NCBI GenBank assembly: GCA_018241125.1
Contig: JAFEEL010000009.1
Coordinates: forward strand, 159,273 to 223,272
Direction of reading: 5' to 3'
Source: Pseudomonadota bacterium
GTDB lineage: Bacteria > Pseudomonadota > Gammaproteobacteria > Xanthomonadales > Xanthomonadaceae
DNA: 64,000 nt
Within the stretch, counting starts at the first letter, position 1. Each line of letters begins with the position of its first letter. Shown here piece by piece: positions 23,058-34,060 of this stretch. Made by a program: the position numbers and the translations under genes. A model generated the notes under the pieces. The model saw nothing but the letters and a program-made list of their open reading frames with translations. It was not told the origin of the DNA and did not search any database.

Positions 23058-23492
23058 ATGTATCGTCTGCTCGCCCTCATCCTGCTGGTGCTGATCGTGT
23101 TGCTGCAATACAAGTTGTGGCAGGGCGAGGGCAGTTGGACTTCCGAACAGGCGCTGCAACGGCAAGTGGAAGAGCAGCAGGTGGAAAACGCGAAACTCAA
23201 GCTGCGCAACGGTGCGCTCGCCGCCGAGGTCGAGGATCTCAAGCACGGCGAAGCGGCGGTGGAAGAACGCGCGCGCACCGAACTGGGCATGGTCAAACCG
23301 GGCGAGACGTTCTACCGCGTGGTCGAGCCCTCCTCGCCGGGCGCCGACACCCCCGCCGAGGATGTGCCGGAAGACGCCGGATCGACGAACGCATCTTCCG
23401 CGGCGAGCGCCGTCGTACCGGGCAAGCACCACGCGCACGCATCGGGAAAACGCGACACCGGCGCCGCATCGAAGCAGGCTTCGCCACGATGA
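23058..23492 (+). CDS. ftsB: Cell division protein FtsB
   Basis: Bitopic divisome protein that forms the FtsQLB complex. The 144-aa sequence has a short cytoplasmic tip, one TM helix (MYRLLALILLVLIVLLQYKLW, about 3-19), a coiled coil (about 27-70, EQALQRQVEEQQVENAKLKLRN) and the conserved EERARTELGMVKPGETFYRVVEP segment. E. coli FtsB is ~103 aa; here a disordered Pro/Ala/Ser/His tail of ~45 residues is added (GKHHAHASGK). The stop overlaps the ispD ATG by 4 nt. ftsB next to eno and ispD is the classical gammaproteobacterial order. Confidence 0.94.
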   Translation: MYRLLALILLVLIVLLQYKLWQGEGSWTSEQALQRQVEEQQVENAKLKLRNGALAAEVEDLKHGEAAVEERARTELGMVKPGETFYRVVEPSSPGADTPAEDVPEDAGSTNASSAASAVVPGKHHAHASGKRDTGAASKQASPR

Positions 23493-24190
23493 CGTGGGCC
23501 ATCGTGCCGGCCGCTGGATCCGGTGCACGTTTCGGCGGTGATATTCCGAAGCAGTATTGCCTGCTGGATGGCAAGCCGCTGCTCGCGCAAACCCTGTTCC
23601 GCCTGCTCGCGCCCCCGCGAATCGACGGCGTGATGCTGGCGCTGGCTGCGGACGATGCACACTGGCGCACGCTGCATCATGATTTCGGCAAGCCGGTGCT
23701 GACCTGCGTCGGTGGCGTGGATCGGGCTGCCTCGGTGCTGGCTGCATTGCGTGCGCTGCCGGCGGCTGTGGGTGATGCCGACGTGGTGCTGGTGCACGAC
23801 GCCGCGCGCCCCTGCGTGCGCGTGACCGATCTGGATCGCCTGCTCACCACCGCCAACGCCGAACGCGACGGTGCGCTGCTCGCCGCGCCGGTGGGCGACA
23901 CCCTCAAGCGCGCCGATGCCCGTGGGTGCGTGGATGCAACGGTTGCCCGTAATGGATTGTGGCGCGCACTCACGCCGCAGGCGTTCCGTCGCGGGCTGTT
24001 GACCGATGCGCTCGAGCGCGCCGATGCTGATGGCATCACCGTGACCGACGAGGCGATGGCCATCGAGCGCATGGGTCTGCATCCGCGCCTGGTCGATGGC
24101 CGGCAGGACAACATCAAGGTGACGGTGGCCGAGGATCTGGCGCTGGCCGAACACATTCTCGCCATCCAGCGCCACGAAGGTGAGCCATGA
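23489..24190 (+). CDS. ispD: 2-C-methyl-D-erythritol 4-phosphate cytidylyltransferase
   Basis: MEP-pathway enzyme joining CTP and MEP to CDP-ME. The 233-aa protein starts [23 protein letters not shown], the nucleotide-binding motif. It has [35 protein letters not shown] and [11 protein letters not shown]. The ATG overlaps the ftsB stop and its stop overlaps the ispF start (ATGA at 24187), giving a tightly coupled ftsB-ispD-ispF unit. Confidence 0.96.
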   Translation: MTWAIVPAAGSGARFGGDIPKQYCLLDGKPLLAQTLFRLLAPPRIDGVMLALAADDAHWRTLHHDFGKPVLTCVGGVDRAASVLAALRALPAAVGDADVVLVHDAARPCVRVTDLDRLLTTANAERDGALLAAPVGDTLKRADARGCVDATVARNGLWRALTPQAFRRGLLTDALERADADGITVTDEAMAIERMGLHPRLVDGRQDNIKVTVAEDLALAEHILAIQRHEGEP

Positions 24191-24675
24191 AACCCGCCAT
24201 TCGCATCGGTCAGGGCTTCGACGCGCATGCGTTCGCCGACGGCGACCATTTGATGTTGTGCGGCGTACGCGTGCCGCACCCGCGCGGGGTGGCCGCGCAT
24301 TCCGATGGCGATGTCGCCATCCACGCGCTGTGCGACGCGATCCTCGGCGCGTTGGCGCTGGGCGACATCGGCCAGCATTTCCCGCCCTCCGATCCGCAAT
24401 GGCGCGGCGCCGACAGCCGCGTGTTCCTGCGTCATTGCGTCGAACTGGCTCGCGTGCGGGGCTGGTATGTCGGTAACGCCGACATCACCGTGATCTGCGA
24501 GCGCCCGAAGATCGGCCCGCATGCGCAGGCCATGCGCGCAATGCTCGCGCAGGATCTGGCGGTGGCGGCGGATGCGGTGTCGGTCAAGGCCACCACCACC
24601 GAGCGCATGGGCTTTTGCGGGCGCGCCGAAGGCATCGCCGCGATGGCGGTGGTGCTGCTGCATGCCGACGCCTGA
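24187..24675 (+). CDS. ispF: 2-C-methyl-D-erythritol 2,4-cyclodiphosphate synthase
   Basis: Forms MEcPP in the MEP isoprenoid pathway. The 162-aa protein has the Zn ligands and substrate motifs: [58 protein letters not shown] and [28 protein letters not shown]. Full length for the family. It overlaps ispD by 4 nt; truD starts 16 nt after its stop. Confidence 0.97.
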   Translation: MKPAIRIGQGFDAHAFADGDHLMLCGVRVPHPRGVAAHSDGDVAIHALCDAILGALALGDIGQHFPPSDPQWRGADSRVFLRHCVELARVRGWYVGNADITVICERPKIGPHAQAMRAMLAQDLAVAADAVSVKATTTERMGFCGRAEGIAAMAVVLLHADA

Positions 24676-24691
24676 AAACTCGGGAGTGGAC

Positions 24692-25783
24692 ATGCTGACG
24701 ATCGGGCCGTTCGGCCCGCCAGTGTTGCAGGCGCGCATGCGCGAGACTCCGGAAGATTTCTTCGTGGAGGAGCTGCCGCTGTTCGAAGCCAGCGGTGCCG
24801 GCGAGCACCTGTTGTTGACGATTGAAGAGCGCGGCATGAACACCGCGTTCGCCGCCGGCTTGATCGCGCGTTGGGCCGGAGTGCCCGAATCGGCCGTCAG
24901 CTACGCGGGAATGAAGGATCGCCACGCGCTGACGCGGCAGCGCTTTTCGGTGCACCTGCCAGGGCGCGCAGCGCCGGACGTGGCCGGTTTGGAAACCGGG
25001 GATCTGCGCGTGCTGGATGCCGCGCGGCATGCACGCAAGCTGCAGCGGGGTGCGCTGCGCGGCAATCGTTTCGTCTTGCGCTTGCGTGAGATCGTCGGTG
25101 ACCGCGCGGTGATCGACGCCCGCTTGCAGGCCATCGGCGAACGCGGGGTTCCGAATGCATTCGGCGAGCAACGCTTCGGTCACGGCGGCGCCAACATCGA
25201 GGCCGCCAGAGCGATGTTCGCCGGTCGCCGCGTGCGCCGCGAGCAGCGCTCGATCCTGCTCTCGGCGGCGCGTTCGGAACTGTTCAACCGCGCGCTGGCC
25301 GCGCGCGTGGCCGACGGTAGTTGGGAAACCGGGCTGCCCGGTGAGGTGTGGATGCTCGGCGGCAGCCACAGCGTGTTCGGCCCCGAGCCCGATTCGGCGA
25401 CGCTGGCCGAACGTGTGCACCGCCTCGACATCCACCCGACCGGGCCGCTGTGGGGCAGGGGAGAACTGCGCACGCGCGATGCGTGTCGCGCCTTGGAAGA
25501 GGCCGTACTCGCCGATGCGGCGGATTTGCGCGATGGCCTGGAACGCGCCGGCCTGTCGCAGGAGCGGCGTACCTTGCGCGTGGCGGTGGCCGGTCTGGCG
25601 TGGACGTGGCTGGCGGACGACGTGCTGGAGTTGCGCTTCGAACTGCCGCCGGGCGCCTATGCGACGAGCCTGCTGGCAACGCTCGGAGTAGTCATGGATG
25701 CCGCCGCGCGCAGCGGCGGTTCGATCAATCCGACGGGCGGCGTGGAGCGGCACTTGCACGGCGATCCGGTGGGCGTAGATTGA
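24692..25783 (+). CDS. truD: tRNA pseudouridine(13) synthase TruD
   Basis: Modifies U13 in tRNA-Glu. The 363-aa protein has the TruD landmarks: [28 protein letters not shown], the catalytic-Asp loop [47 protein letters not shown] and the C-terminal [16 protein letters not shown] start at ATG 24692 ([10 protein letters not shown]), behind GGGAG; an in-frame ATG at 24662 overlapping ispF is possible. surE often follows truD in related genomes; here a small lipoprotein gene follows instead. Confidence 0.95.
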   Translation: MLTIGPFGPPVLQARMRETPEDFFVEELPLFEASGAGEHLLLTIEERGMNTAFAAGLIARWAGVPESAVSYAGMKDRHALTRQRFSVHLPGRAAPDVAGLETGDLRVLDAARHARKLQRGALRGNRFVLRLREIVGDRAVIDARLQAIGERGVPNAFGEQRFGHGGANIEAARAMFAGRRVRREQRSILLSAARSELFNRALAARVADGSWETGLPGEVWMLGGSHSVFGPEPDSATLAERVHRLDIHPTGPLWGRGELRTRDACRALEEAVLADAADLRDGLERAGLSQERRTLRVAVAGLAWTWLADDVLELRFELPPGAYATSLLATLGVVMDAAARSGGSINPTGGVERHLHGDPVGVD

Positions 25784-25835
25784 GGCTGCGTCCATGCCGG
25801 GCGGCGTGGGCGGTTCCCCCCAACGGGAGATGGCC

Positions 25836-26066
25836 ATGAACGCCAACAGGATTCTCGTGCTGGTTCTCGCCGGTGCCGTCGTGTGTCTGGCTGGCTGCTC
25901 GACCTTCAGCAAGAAGGGCGACCCGAGCGCCATGGCGGGCCCGTACGACAACCTCGATCAAGGCTATATGGCGCGCATCAATGCGCAAGCCAAGGCCCGC
26001 GGCGATGTCGTGATCTGGGTGAACCCGCCACGCAAGGACGTGGCTTCGACCCAGCAGCCGCATTGA
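25836..26066 (+). CDS. Small predicted lipoprotein
   Basis: A 76-aa precursor: signal peptide MNANRILVLVLAGAVVCLAGC with lipobox LAGC (Cys21), leaving about 56 mature residues (STFSKKGDPSAMAGPYDNL...GDVVIWVNPPRKDVASTQQPH). No domain recognised. An alternative ATG lies two codons upstream; the RBS GGGAG at 25825-25829 better suits 25836. It is 52 bp after truD in the same direction and converges on the Smr gene. It could be an outer- or inner-membrane lipoprotein; Ser at position +2 would favour the outer membrane. Function unknown. Confidence 0.72.
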   Translation: MNANRILVLVLAGAVVCLAGCSTFSKKGDPSAMAGPYDNLDQGYMARINAQAKARGDVVIWVNPPRKDVASTQQPH

Positions 26067-26094
26067 CGGTGCATGGTCGGACGCGGGTAGCCGT

Positions 26095-26646
26095 TCAGGT
26101 GCCGCGCCGCCGTGCCAGCAATGCGAGCACGGCGCCGCCGCCGCTTTTGGGCGCGGTCGCATAGGCCAGCACGTCGGCGCGCTGGTGCAGAATGCGCTCG
26201 ACCAGCGCTTTGAGGACGGGGCGTCCACCCGGCGAGTGCAGGCCCGAGCCGTGCAGGATGCGCACGCAACGATTGCCCTGCTCGCTGGCGTGGATCAGGA
26301 ACTCGCGCAGCAGGGCTTCCGCGCGACGTTGATCCAGCCCGTGCAGGTCGAGTTCGTCCTGCGCCGCGTAACGACCGCGTTGCAGATCGCGCAACACGTC
26401 GGCCGGTACGTCGTGGCGGCGGTGGGCGACGAGTTCGCCCATCGCTTGTGCCAACGCACCGGCATCGACGTTGTGTGACTGCGCCAAGGCGGCGCGTTCG
26501 TCGGCTTGCCGCTTGGCCGCGGCGACCTTGCCGCGTGGCGGGCGTGGCGGCGCGGACACGTCGGGCAGGCGGCGCACCGCACCGATCGCGGCACGGAACG
26601 CGGCGGCATCGGAATCAGGAGCCGGCTCATCGTCGGAATCGTGCAT
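26095..26646 (-). CDS. Smr (MutS2 C-terminal-like) domain protein
   Basis: A 183-aa protein: a charged, Pro-rich N-terminal half (DDEPAPDSD..., RPPRGKVAAAKRQADERAA), then a Smr domain from about residue 95 with the hallmark motifs LDLHGLDQRRAEALLREFL and RILHGSGLHSPGG. It ends YATAPKSGGGAVLALLARRR. Smr domains act as nicking endonucleases or nucleic-acid binders; the E. coli homologue SmrB cleaves mRNA at collided ribosomes and has a similar N-terminal extension. The ATG is 14 nt after the kinase stop, so they are probably co-transcribed. Confidence 0.88.
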   Translation of the reverse strand: MHDSDDEPAPDSDAAAFRAAIGAVRRLPDVSAPPRPPRGKVAAAKRQADERAALAQSHNVDAGALAQAMGELVAHRRHDVPADVLRDLQRGRYAAQDELDLHGLDQRRAEALLREFLIHASEQGNRCVRILHGSGLHSPGGRPVLKALVERILHQRADVLAYATAPKSGGGAVLALLARRRGT

Positions 26647-26660
26647 CGAAAGCGGCCCCG

Positions 26661-29093
26661 CTATTTTTCGCCTGCCGGCTTGGGATGGAGGGCGTCGCGC
26701 CGCGCCTGCCACTTCGTCGCTTCGGCAGAGTTTCCAGTGGCCTTGTAGAGCGCGATCAGCGGATCGATATAGCCGCCCATCTGCCAATGATCGCTGCCCA
26801 GATCGTGCTGCCGTTGCGCAATGGCGGCCAGATAATGCGGTTCGGCCTCGGCGTAGCGCTTGCCCTTGGCCAGCGCGTTGGCGAGCTGGAACTCGGTTTC
26901 GCCGGTCACGTCGCTGCTGGCGCCAAGCAGGGCCTTGGAGTCGGCCAAGGCCGAGCTCTCAATCGCGATCGCCTCGTCGACGCGACCGACGTCGAGCAAG
27001 TAGTTGCCGTAGTTGCCCGCGGCGATGATCGAGTTCATGTGGTGTTCGCCGTACAGCCTGCGCGTCCCCTCCCAGGCGCGCTGGTAGTAGGGGCCGGAGG
27101 CGGCGATCTTTTCCGGCGTGCCTTGCTGGCGCAGCGCGCCGGCGAGGTTGGAAACCACGTTGATGGTGGCGCCGTGGCTGGGCCCATAGAGTTTTTCGTC
27201 GATCGCCAGCAGCTTTTCCAGGATCGCCGCGCCTTGGGCGTAGCGGTGCGATTGCAGGTACATCACCGCGAAATCGTTCAAGGTGTCCAGCGTCTCGGTG
27301 CCCTGCGCGCCGTACACGCGCGTGCTGCGTTCGAGCACGTCCCGATAGATCGCTTCGGACTGCGCGTAGCGGCCCAGCGATGCCAGCAAGGACGCATGCA
27401 GCGCCAGTGCGCGAATCTGCAGCTTGCTGTCGCGGCCACTGACGCGGACGATGGCTGGCAGGATGGCTTCGAGCTGGGAATTGGCGGCGGCGATGTCGCC
27501 CTTGTACCAGGTGTTCTCCGCCATCTGCACGCCACTGAACAAGGTCTCCGGGTCATCGGCGCCGCGCGTGCGGGTGAGTGCAGCGACGTTTGCCCGGAAG
27601 ATCGTGTCCGCCTCGCCGGGTTGGCTGGCGTAACTCAGGTCGAGCGCGAGGGTGCGCTGGATTTGCAGGGTTTTCAGCGCATCCGGGCCCAGCCCGCGAA
27701 CGGCCGACGCGTAGGCTTTGCGTGCGAACACCAGTGATCGGTCGTACTCGGCCAGGCTGCGATAGCTCTCGCTGATGGTGTCCTGGATGGAGGCCAGCAC
27801 GTCGGGTTGGTTGACCAACTGGGCTTGCGCGCGTGCCGCAGCGCGATCGAGCACCAGGTGCAGCAGTTTCTTGTCGAGGTACTTGGCTTGATTGGGATCG
27901 ACGCCGGACAGCACGTCGCTCAGGAACGCGGTGGTTTCGCGCGCTTTGACCGCCTCGGCGCGCGCGCGGAGCATGCCGATTACCGCCGCCGCGGTCCCGG
28001 CGATCAGCGCCAGTGCCACCACGATGGCGGCGATCAGCGTAGTGCGGTTGCGCCGGGCGTAACAGCGCAGCCGATAGCCGCGGGTGGGCGGGACGGCGAC
28101 CAGTGGGTAATGGCGCAAGAAGCGTTCGACATCTTCGGCCAGCGCCTGCGCGGAGTCGTAGCGTTGCGTGCGCTCGGGGGCGATGGCGTGCGCGATCAGC
28201 CAGCGCAGCGCGTCCGGCATCGCCGACAGGGCGCGCGCCAACTGCGGATCGGGCGTCGCGTCGGCCGCAACTGCGTGCCCGAGCGAAGCCTGCAATGCGG
28301 CATGCAGCGCCGTGTTGCCGACACCGCTTGCGCGCAACTGCTGTTGCAATCCGGGCGCGGCCAGCAGCTCGAACAAGATCACGCCCAACGCATACACGTC
28401 CGAGCGCACGTCGATTTCCGCCGCGCGTCCGGCCGCCTGCTCGGGGCTCATGTAACCGTGCGTGCCCACGCTCTGCGACACCGAGGTGGAAGCGCGCGCG
28501 CCGCCTTCGCCGGCGCCGCCGCTGCCGGTGGCGACGCCGAAGTCGATGATCTTCGGGCTTGCCTGCCCGTCCACCTGCGCGACCAGCACATTGCCCGGCT
28601 TGAGGTCGCGGTGGATCACGCCCTTCTGGTGCGCGTGCTGCACACCCTTGCAGACGCGCACGAACAACTCCAGTCGTTCGCCCAGGCTCAAGCCATGCTG
28701 CGTGCAGTATTCGACCAGCGTCTGTCCGTCGATCCACTCCATCGCGAAGAACAGGTGGCCTTGCGGCGTCGTGCCGGCGTCATAGACCTTGGCGATGGCC
28801 GGGTGATCCATGCGCGCCAGCGCCTGCCGTTCCACCAGGAAATACGCTTCGGCCAGGCCGCCGCGCAGTTGTCCGCGGATCAGCTTGAGCGCGACCTGGC
28901 GCTGGATCGGTTCGAGTTGCTCGGCAAGGTACACCGCGCCCATGCCGCCCATGCCCAGCAGACGCTCGATGCGGTAGGGGCCCAGACGCTGCCCGGCTTC
29001 GAGCGGGTGTCCGTCTGCGTTCGCCGCTTGCGGCACGTCCAGTACGGTGGCCTCGTCGGCGAGGCTGATGCGTGGATCGGAGGGCGTGGGCAT
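26661..29093 (-). CDS. Transmembrane Ser/Thr protein kinase with TPR-type sensor half
   Basis: An 810-aa Hanks-type kinase. Kinase domain ~40-330: Gly loop LLGMGGMGAVYLAE (46-59), Lys70 (VALKLI), catalytic HRDLKPGNVL (Asp163), DFG Asp184 and SPEQ at 216. It is followed by one TM helix (352-374) and a ~430-residue helical part with TPR-like repeats (SYRSLAEYDRSLVFARKAY, ALHASLLASLGRYAQSEAIY, and others). All catalytic residues are present, so it should be active. The layout (PknB-like kinase + TM + TPR) occurs in Xanthomonadales and myxobacteria. Substrates are unknown; no phosphatase gene is adjacent. Smr follows 14 bp downstream. Confidence 0.93.
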   Translation of the reverse strand: MPTPSDPRISLADEATVLDVPQAANADGHPLEAGQRLGPYRIERLLGMGGMGAVYLAEQLEPIQRQVALKLIRGQLRGGLAEAYFLVERQALARMDHPAIAKVYDAGTTPQGHLFFAMEWIDGQTLVEYCTQHGLSLGERLELFVRVCKGVQHAHQKGVIHRDLKPGNVLVAQVDGQASPKIIDFGVATGSGGAGEGGARASTSVSQSVGTHGYMSPEQAAGRAAEIDVRSDVYALGVILFELLAAPGLQQQLRASGVGNTALHAALQASLGHAVAADATPDPQLARALSAMPDALRWLIAHAIAPERTQRYDSAQALAEDVERFLRHYPLVAVPPTRGYRLRCYARRNRTTLIAAIVVALALIAGTAAAVIGMLRARAEAVKARETTAFLSDVLSGVDPNQAKYLDKKLLHLVLDRAAARAQAQLVNQPDVLASIQDTISESYRSLAEYDRSLVFARKAYASAVRGLGPDALKTLQIQRTLALDLSYASQPGEADTIFRANVAALTRTRGADDPETLFSGVQMAENTWYKGDIAAANSQLEAILPAIVRVSGRDSKLQIRALALHASLLASLGRYAQSEAIYRDVLERSTRVYGAQGTETLDTLNDFAVMYLQSHRYAQGAAILEKLLAIDEKLYGPSHGATINVVSNLAGALRQQGTPEKIAASGPYYQRAWEGTRRLYGEHHMNSIIAAGNYGNYLLDVGRVDEAIAIESSALADSKALLGASSDVTGETEFQLANALAKGKRYAEAEPHYLAAIAQRQHDLGSDHWQMGGYIDPLIALYKATGNSAEATKWQARRDALHPKPAGEK

Positions 29094-29310
29094 GGGCGTA
29101 CCTTGGCCAGCGGATTTTCAGTGTAGGTGCGTCGCCGACGGGTGCCAAGCGACGATCTTGGGTAGACTGCGGGTTGCGCGTCGGTGGCGGCAGTTTCACG
29201 CGTAGTGCCCAGGATGGGCCGGCATGTGTTGCTCGTTTCCCTTTATTTTCAGGCGCCAAGGCGATAGTCTTGAGAAAGTTCCTGACAGATCGGCTGGACG
29301 CTTGAACGCC

Positions 29311-31665
<2,355 letters not shown>

Positions 31666-31676
31666 TGTTGCTGTCT

Positions 31677-31740
31677 CTTCTCCCTGCGGGAGAAGAGCCT
31701 GCCCCCGCGAAGGCGGGGGTGCCCGCAGGGCGGATGAGGG
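31677..31740. repeat. Double-hairpin intergenic repeat downstream of ftsK
   Basis: Hairpin CTTCTCCC-TGC-GGGAGAAG (31677-31695), then CCCCCGC-GAAG-GCGGGGG (31702-31719), then GCCCGCAGGGCGGATGAGGG. It is nearly identical to 50640-50702 between trpB and trpA. It may act as an attenuator or terminator-like structure between ftsK and lolA. Confidence 0.88.
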
Positions 31741-31870
31741 AACGACCTACGGGCGCCCAACGGCTCCCTTCGTGATCGCCTTGATCGCTCCCGTTCCAGG
31801 AAACCTGCAGCGCTTCGTCCCCGATTCAGCAGCCGGCACGCACACTGCACCCCGTTTTCCGGAGTCACCC

Positions 31871-32533
31871 ATGCCACGTTTCCCCCTTGCCCTGTCGTTC
31901 GCCGCCCTCATGGCCTGCGCCGTGCTCGCCCACGCCGGCCCGCGCGAGGATTTCGCCCGTTACACGCAGGGCCTCAAGGGCCTTTCCGGGACGTTCGAGC
32001 AAAAGGTGTTCGAAGCCAGCGGGCGCATGAAGGAAGATTCCACCGGTACCGTGGCACTGTCCGCGCCGCGGCTGTTCCGCTGGGAATACCTCAAACCCAA
32101 TCCGCAGACGATCGTGGCCGACGGCGATCACGTCTGGATATACGATCCGGACTTGCAACAGGTGACGGTGAGAAACCAGTCCAGCCAGGAAGCGCGGAGC
32201 CCGCTGTACATCCTGATCGACCCGACCGAACTCGATCGCCAGTATGTTCTGGGCGACGGCGGCTCCCACGATGGGTTGCAGTGGTTGACGCTGGCGCCCA
32301 GGGGCAAGACCGAGGATTCGGATTTCAAGTCCGCGCGCCTGGGTTTCGACGGCAACGACCTGCGGCAGATGACCATCACCGACAACCTGCGCCAACGGAC
32401 GGAAATTTCCTTCAGCGGCTGGAAGCGCAACCCGGGTTTCGCCAAGGGTACCTTCGCCTTCACCCCGCCCAAGGGCGTGGACGTGGTGGGCGAAATCGAG
32501 CCGCCGGCGCAGGTGCATCCGCTGAAGAACTGA
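31871..32533 (+). CDS. lolA: Outer-membrane lipoprotein carrier protein LolA
   Basis: Periplasmic shuttle that takes lipoproteins from LolCDE to LolB. The 220-aa precursor has a signal peptide (MPRFPLALSFAALMACAVLAHA) and the LolA body (ARYTQGLKGLSGTFEQKVFEASG, GTVALSAPRLFRWEYLKPNPQTIVADGDHVWIYDPDLQQVTVR, SDFKSARLGFDGNDLRQMTITDNL). The ATG at 31871 is used; the frame is open upstream through repeat DNA. It lies between ftsK and rarA. Confidence 0.95.
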   Translation: MPRFPLALSFAALMACAVLAHAGPREDFARYTQGLKGLSGTFEQKVFEASGRMKEDSTGTVALSAPRLFRWEYLKPNPQTIVADGDHVWIYDPDLQQVTVRNQSSQEARSPLYILIDPTELDRQYVLGDGGSHDGLQWLTLAPRGKTEDSDFKSARLGFDGNDLRQMTITDNLRQRTEISFSGWKRNPGFAKGTFAFTPPKGVDVVGEIEPPAQVHPLKN

Positions 32534-32667
32534 AATCGCGCCCGCAGCGCAATCGGGCCTGGAAAGGCCCTCTCACAAGGCAATTCCGGGCGCGTCTTGC
32601 AACAGCCGAAGGCTGGTCAAGGCCCTCCCGCAGATTCCGAGGCAGCGGCATTTGTAGACGTGGCTTT

Positions 32668-32690
32668 TGTGGGAGCGGCTTCCAGCCGCG
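32668..32690. repeat. REP-like hairpin (GCGGCT-TCC-AGCCGC)
   Basis: TTGTGGGAGCGGCTTCCAGC followed by CGC: a 6-bp stem-loop with the GTGGGAGCGGCTT-type head I know as a dispersed REP in pseudomonads and xanthomonads. A single copy, 27 bp before rarA. Confidence 0.6.
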
Positions 32691-32716
32691 ATTTTGAACG
32701 CAGGTAGAATGCCGAC

Positions 32717-34057
32717 GTGAACAAGTCTCGGCCTTCATTGCCCGAAAATATGCCAGCGCCCGACGCGCTCAAGCCGTTGGCCGAGCGCATGCGTCCGCGC
32801 ACCCTGACCGAGATGGTGGGGCAAACGCGCCTGCTGGGCGAAAACGCGGCGCTGCGGCGTGCCATCGAAGCCGGCCATGTGCATTCGATGATCCTGTGGG
32901 GGCCGCCCGGTTGCGGCAAGACCACCCTGGCGCTGCTGTTGGCCCATTACGCCCACGCACAGTTCGTGGCGATCTCGGCGGTACTTTGCGGTTTGCCGGA
33001 AGTGCGCGAAGTGCTGGCCGCCGCGCAGCAGCGACACGCGCAGGGCCAGCGCACGGTGTTGTTCGTCGACGAGGTGCATCGCTTCAACAAGGCCCAGCAG
33101 GACGCCTTCCTGCCGCATATCGAGCGCGGTTCGATCGTGTTCGTCGGTGCCACCACCGAAAACCCGTCGTTCGAACTGAACTCGGCGCTACTTTCGCGCT
33201 GTCGCGTGCATGTGCTGGAAGCCTTGTCGGTGGACGACATCACCGGCTCGCTGCGGCGGGCGCTCGCAGACGACCAGCGCGGGCTGGCTGGGCGCAGTCT
33301 GGTCGTGGGCGACGACCAGTTGCGCTTGATCGCGCAGGCCGCCGACGGCGACGTGCGCCGCGCCCTGACCTTGCTGGAGATCGCCGCCGAACTGGCAGGC
33401 GAGGGTGGTGCGATCACCGACGCAACGCTGGAGGCCGTGTTGGCCGATCGCACGCGTCGTTTCGACAAGGGCGGCGAGCAGTTCTACGACCAGATTTCGG
33501 CGTTGCACAAATGCGTGCGCAGCTCCAACCCCGACGCTGCGCTGTACTGGCTGGCGCGCATGCTCGACGGCGGCTGCGACCCGGGTTATCTCGCGCGCCG
33601 GCTCACCCGCATGGCGGTGGAAGATGTCGGTCTGGCCGATCCGCGCGCGCTGGCGATGGCGATCGATGCGTGGGATGCCTTCGATCGCCTCGGCAGCCCC
33701 GAAGGCGAACTGGCGTTGGCGCAGGTGGCGATCTATCTGGCCAGCACGGCCAAGTCCAATGCCGGCTACGTGGCGTGGGGTCGGGCGCAGGCCGACGTGC
33801 GTGAGCACGGCAGCGCCGAGGTGCCGTTGCACCTGCGCAACGCGCCCACGAAGTTGATGAAATCGCTTGGCTACGCCAAGGGCTACCAGTACGACCACGA
33901 CGCGCAAGGCGGCGTGGCGCTGGATCAGACCGGGTTCCCCGACGCATTGGGCGAGCGCGTCTACTACCGCCCGGTCGAGCGCGGCATGGAAATCAAGCTC
34001 AAGGAAAAACTCGACGCCCTGCGTACGGCGCGCGGCAAGGCGCGGGCGGGGCGCTGA
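32717..34057 (+). CDS. rarA: Replication-associated recombination protein A (RarA/MgsA)
   Basis: AAA+ clamp-loader-like ATPase acting at stalled forks and ssDNA gaps. The 446-aa protein starts with GTG (MNKSRPSLPENM). It has LAERMRPRTLTEMVGQ, Walker A GPPGCGKTT, Walker B LFVDEVHRFNKAQQDAFLP, sensor 1 GATTENPSFELNSALLSRC, sensor 2 DVRRAL, and the C-terminal tetramerisation part ending GYQYDHDA...ERVYYRP. The ftsK-lolA-rarA order is conserved in gammaproteobacteria. It converges on the SDR gene with only 3 bp between stops. Confidence 0.95.
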   Translation: MNKSRPSLPENMPAPDALKPLAERMRPRTLTEMVGQTRLLGENAALRRAIEAGHVHSMILWGPPGCGKTTLALLLAHYAHAQFVAISAVLCGLPEVREVLAAAQQRHAQGQRTVLFVDEVHRFNKAQQDAFLPHIERGSIVFVGATTENPSFELNSALLSRCRVHVLEALSVDDITGSLRRALADDQRGLAGRSLVVGDDQLRLIAQAADGDVRRALTLLEIAAELAGEGGAITDATLEAVLADRTRRFDKGGEQFYDQISALHKCVRSSNPDAALYWLARMLDGGCDPGYLARRLTRMAVEDVGLADPRALAMAIDAWDAFDRLGSPEGELALAQVAIYLASTAKSNAGYVAWGRAQADVREHGSAEVPLHLRNAPTKLMKSLGYAKGYQYDHDAQGGVALDQTGFPDALGERVYYRPVERGMEIKLKEKLDALRTARGKARAGR

Positions 34058-34060
34058 CGG

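Noticed and set aside
29224-29310. ATG start giving FtsK 29 more residues
   Set aside because: The extra segment is Cys/Phe-rich, encoded by less GC-rich DNA that looks like a promoter region, and does not resemble FtsK N-termini; it cannot be fully excluded.
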